From assembly GCF_000003605.2 (NCBI RefSeq), contig NW_003156244.1, positions 2,833 to 13,073 of the forward strand: 10,241 nucleotides of DNA, written 5' to 3'. The DNA is from Saccoglossus kowalevskii. Taxonomy: Eukaryota; Hemichordata; Enteropneusta; Harrimaniidae. The translations under genes and the position numbers were made by a program. Numbering within the stretch: position 1 is the first letter of the stretch; each line of letters opens with the position of its first letter. Positions 9,017 to 10,241 of this stretch are shown piece after piece. The notes under the pieces were generated by a model that was given only the letters and a program-made list of their open reading frames with translations, was not told the DNA's origin and ran no database searches.

Positions 9017-9052
9017 GCATGCGCAAACTACGTTTCAGGGTTCTGCGCATGC
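9017..9052. repeat. Internal inverted repeat GCATGCGCA / TGCGCATGC
   Basis: Nine-base arms at 9017-9025 and 9044-9052 are separated by 18 bases. Each arm resembles a half of the NRF1 consensus (YGCGCAYGCGCR). It lies in the core of the inverted-repeat element. Confidence 0.8.
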
Positions 9053-9062
9053 TCTAGGTTCA

Positions 9063-9079
9063 TGACCTGAAATTGACCT
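9063..9079 (-). promoter_or_regulatory. Perfect DR5 nuclear-receptor motif
   Basis: The plus strand reads TGACCT-GAAAT-TGACCT, so the minus strand has AGGTCA, five bases, then AGGTCA. This is the DR5 arrangement bound by RAR/RXR heterodimers. Occupancy is not shown by the sequence; a single copy within a mobile element may be incidental. Confidence 0.5.
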
Positions 9080-9267
9080 CATTTGACGCACTATTTACAC
9101 TCGGACCAAACCATTTTCTCGTCTTAGATTTTTTTTTTGGATTGGATAGAAAAAAACCAACTAGAAATACTCCAAGTTTTTTTTGACTTCATTAAAAAAT
9201 AAAATCGTTTTTGTAGGATGGAAACTTTTTGAGGTCAACCCCCCACCCCCACCCCAAACAAAACAAA

Positions 9268-9306
9268 TAAGTTTTTTATCCGACATCGATCTTTTGACGT
9301 CGTCCC
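9268..9306 (-). repeat. Right terminal inverted repeat
   Basis: Exact inverted copy of 8827-8865; the outer neighbour is TTAGCAAG. Confidence 0.95.
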
Positions 9307-9314
9307 TTAGCAAG

Positions 9315-9324
9315 TTTATTTATT
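9315..9324 (-). terminator. AATAAATAAA polyadenylation-signal candidate
   Basis: Two overlapping AATAAA hexamers on the minus strand lie just downstream of the decayed reading frame that ends near 9331 and just outside the inverted-repeat element. It may be the old 3' end of that gene. AT-richness makes chance occurrence quite possible. Confidence 0.35.
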
Positions 9325-9330
9325 GAATCA

Positions 9331-10128
9331 GGTCAATATTCCAGCACTTTCTGGATGTCTGACATCTCTCCAAATGCACTCACTTTTATGCAAGATTGAT
9401 GCGTCCGTAATGTTTTACAAAATCAGTAGTCTTACAACATTTTCAGTCTCTGGTTTTCTCACATTGCACTTGTCATAACATAATGCTACTTTGTTCTGCT
9501 CTGGTTTCCTTGATATTAATTAATACAGAATTATTTTGGGGTTGTGACTTTTATGCTGGCATAATGTGTACTTTTTCATTGGTGTTTGTACTGCCTTAGT
9601 AACGTAGTTACTAAAATACAATGAACTGTATATATTACCAAGGTTTGTCTTGATATGGGATGGCTTTAAAACATTGGGTCTTATCATAAGTGTGCCATCC
9701 ATATTTTTACTAAGTGAGTGATCTAAAACAGCTGCTATCCTTTCAGTAGTAGTCATTATAGGATTGGGTTTGAAAATTAGCTTGCCAGAACTAGAATCTG
9801 AGAGACACCCATCATTGGTACCACACAGAATATACATCATGGATCCACTGTCTTCAAAATATTTCTTCCAGGACAAAAAACTAACCAGGTTACACTTTTT
9901 TTATGGTCGTGCTCCCTGCAAAATAAGTATTGCTCAGTTGATACTTGTAATATTTTCAAGAAATGTTCAGCATGTATATCACAAGGCTCTCACTATGAGA
10001 GCATTCCCTCTCTTTCAGGCGATCGCCAGTGGTGAATAACGTGGGGTGTCTAATTTATCATTGATAGCACTCTTTTGTAGCAATATCTTCACTATATCCA
10101 ATTTATTACCAAACGCTTCAGCGTGGTA
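9331..10128 (-). pseudogene. Decayed ankyrin-containing gene with in-frame stops and a probable frameshift
   Basis: At 10128-10018 the minus strand encodes 37 residues including AEAFGNKLDIVKILLQKSAI and SPLAIA. A TGA (10017-10015) then falls where ankyrin units usually have Cys, and KRGNALIVRAL continues the motif in the same frame. Further TGA codons follow. In a second frame 9989-9840 is open for 50 codons (including HAEHFLKILQVSTEQYLFC and KKSVTWLVF). The first frame then reopens to the TAA at 9522-9520 (SWKKYFEDSGSMMYILCGTN onward, ending CQHKSHNPKIILY). Between that stop and the TAA at 9417-9415 come 34 more codons with ALCYDKCNVRKPETENVV. The parts sharing the first frame suggest one former gene broken by stops and indels. 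Alternatively the open pieces could be exons of a living gene. No non-ankyrin family was recognised. Confidence 0.55.
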
Positions 10129-10241
10129 TTAAGAATTTGTTTTCAGGGTTGGGTGATACCAAGGTTGAAAATGGTTGCACATATGGGTGTAATTCCTGGA
10201 ATTGCAATAGAGAGGGTTCAGGCCGAAATACAATATATAGT
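10129..10241. other. Right edge, nothing assigned
   Basis: The minus-strand frame is interrupted by TAA at 10131-10129. Beyond it I see no ankyrin core or splice site that I trust. Confidence 0.5.

Larger units (their letters stand above)
8827..9306. mobile_element. MITE-like element with 39-bp perfect terminal inverted repeats
   Basis: The left arm at 8827-8865 starts GGGACGACGTC and ends GGATAAAAAACTTA. The right arm at 9268-9306 is its exact reverse complement over 39 bp. The whole is 480 bp with no open frame of note, so it is non-autonomous. Outside the arms, CTTGCATA on the left and TTAGCAAG on the right can be read as TA target duplications at a palindromic site (CTTGCATAGCAAG). That would fit Tc1/mariner-type insertion, but the outer ends differ by 3 bp, so the superfamily is unproven. 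C-rich tracts lie just inside both arms. The core carries a DR5 site and a second inverted repeat. Confidence 0.82.

Noticed and set aside
9983-10002. GCTCTCA-CTA-TGAGAGC hairpin
   Set aside because: A 7-bp stem with a 3-base loop and no T-run or RNA context, inside the decayed ankyrin frame; most likely incidental.

Overview
The window is nuclear DNA from a metazoan, probably a marine invertebrate. It is AT-rich, has low gene density, carries one multi-exon gene with consensus GT-AG introns, and contains interspersed non-coding repeats. No bacterial operon structure, Shine-Dalgarno-spaced gene run, rRNA, tRNA or CRISPR array was seen. The species cannot be fixed from the sequence. An invertebrate deuterostome or a lophotrochozoan is a reasonable guess from intron sizes (111-2354 bp) and repeat style, but this is inference.

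The main feature is one gene on the minus strand, read from 7290 down to the left edge, where it is still open. Seven exons can be placed by hand: 7290-7236, 6792-6733, 4378-3863, 3453-1711, 1599-1536, 847-725 and 598-1. Every splice junction is GT-AG, and all six junction phases agree (1,1,1,1,2,2). The joined frame gives 1053 codons without a stop. The protein starts MGCLSSK, a classic myristoylation plus palmitoylation signature. A short linker and a roughly 170-residue domain that I do not recognise follow. Then comes a very long ankyrin-repeat array (about 17-19 units, some degenerate), followed by a lysine-rich stretch at the window edge. The natural reading is a membrane-tethered ankyrin scaffold; no family name can be given honestly.

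Upstream of the start codon (7291-7500) lies a plausible promoter with two opposed CCAAT boxes around an RFX X-box-like palindrome. From 7500 to 8826 no gene was found; a C13A11 tract is the only structure. At 8827-9306 there is a compact non-coding inverted-repeat element (39-bp perfect arms, 480 bp in all). It looks like a MITE and holds a perfect DR5 nuclear-receptor site and a separate inverted repeat of GCATGCGCA. Intron 2 holds another dispersed repeat (about 4850-5200) with two tandem 76-bp units and a hairpin end.

From 10128 down to about 9331, minus strand, lies what looks like a decayed gene. An ankyrin repeat is interrupted by TGA where a Cys codon is expected, then a 50-codon open stretch follows in a second frame, then a 118-codon stretch back in the first frame, then further coding-like sequence between stops. 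It could be the remains of a second ankyrin gene upstream of the intact one. An AATAAATAAA signal and the MITE-like element follow directly.
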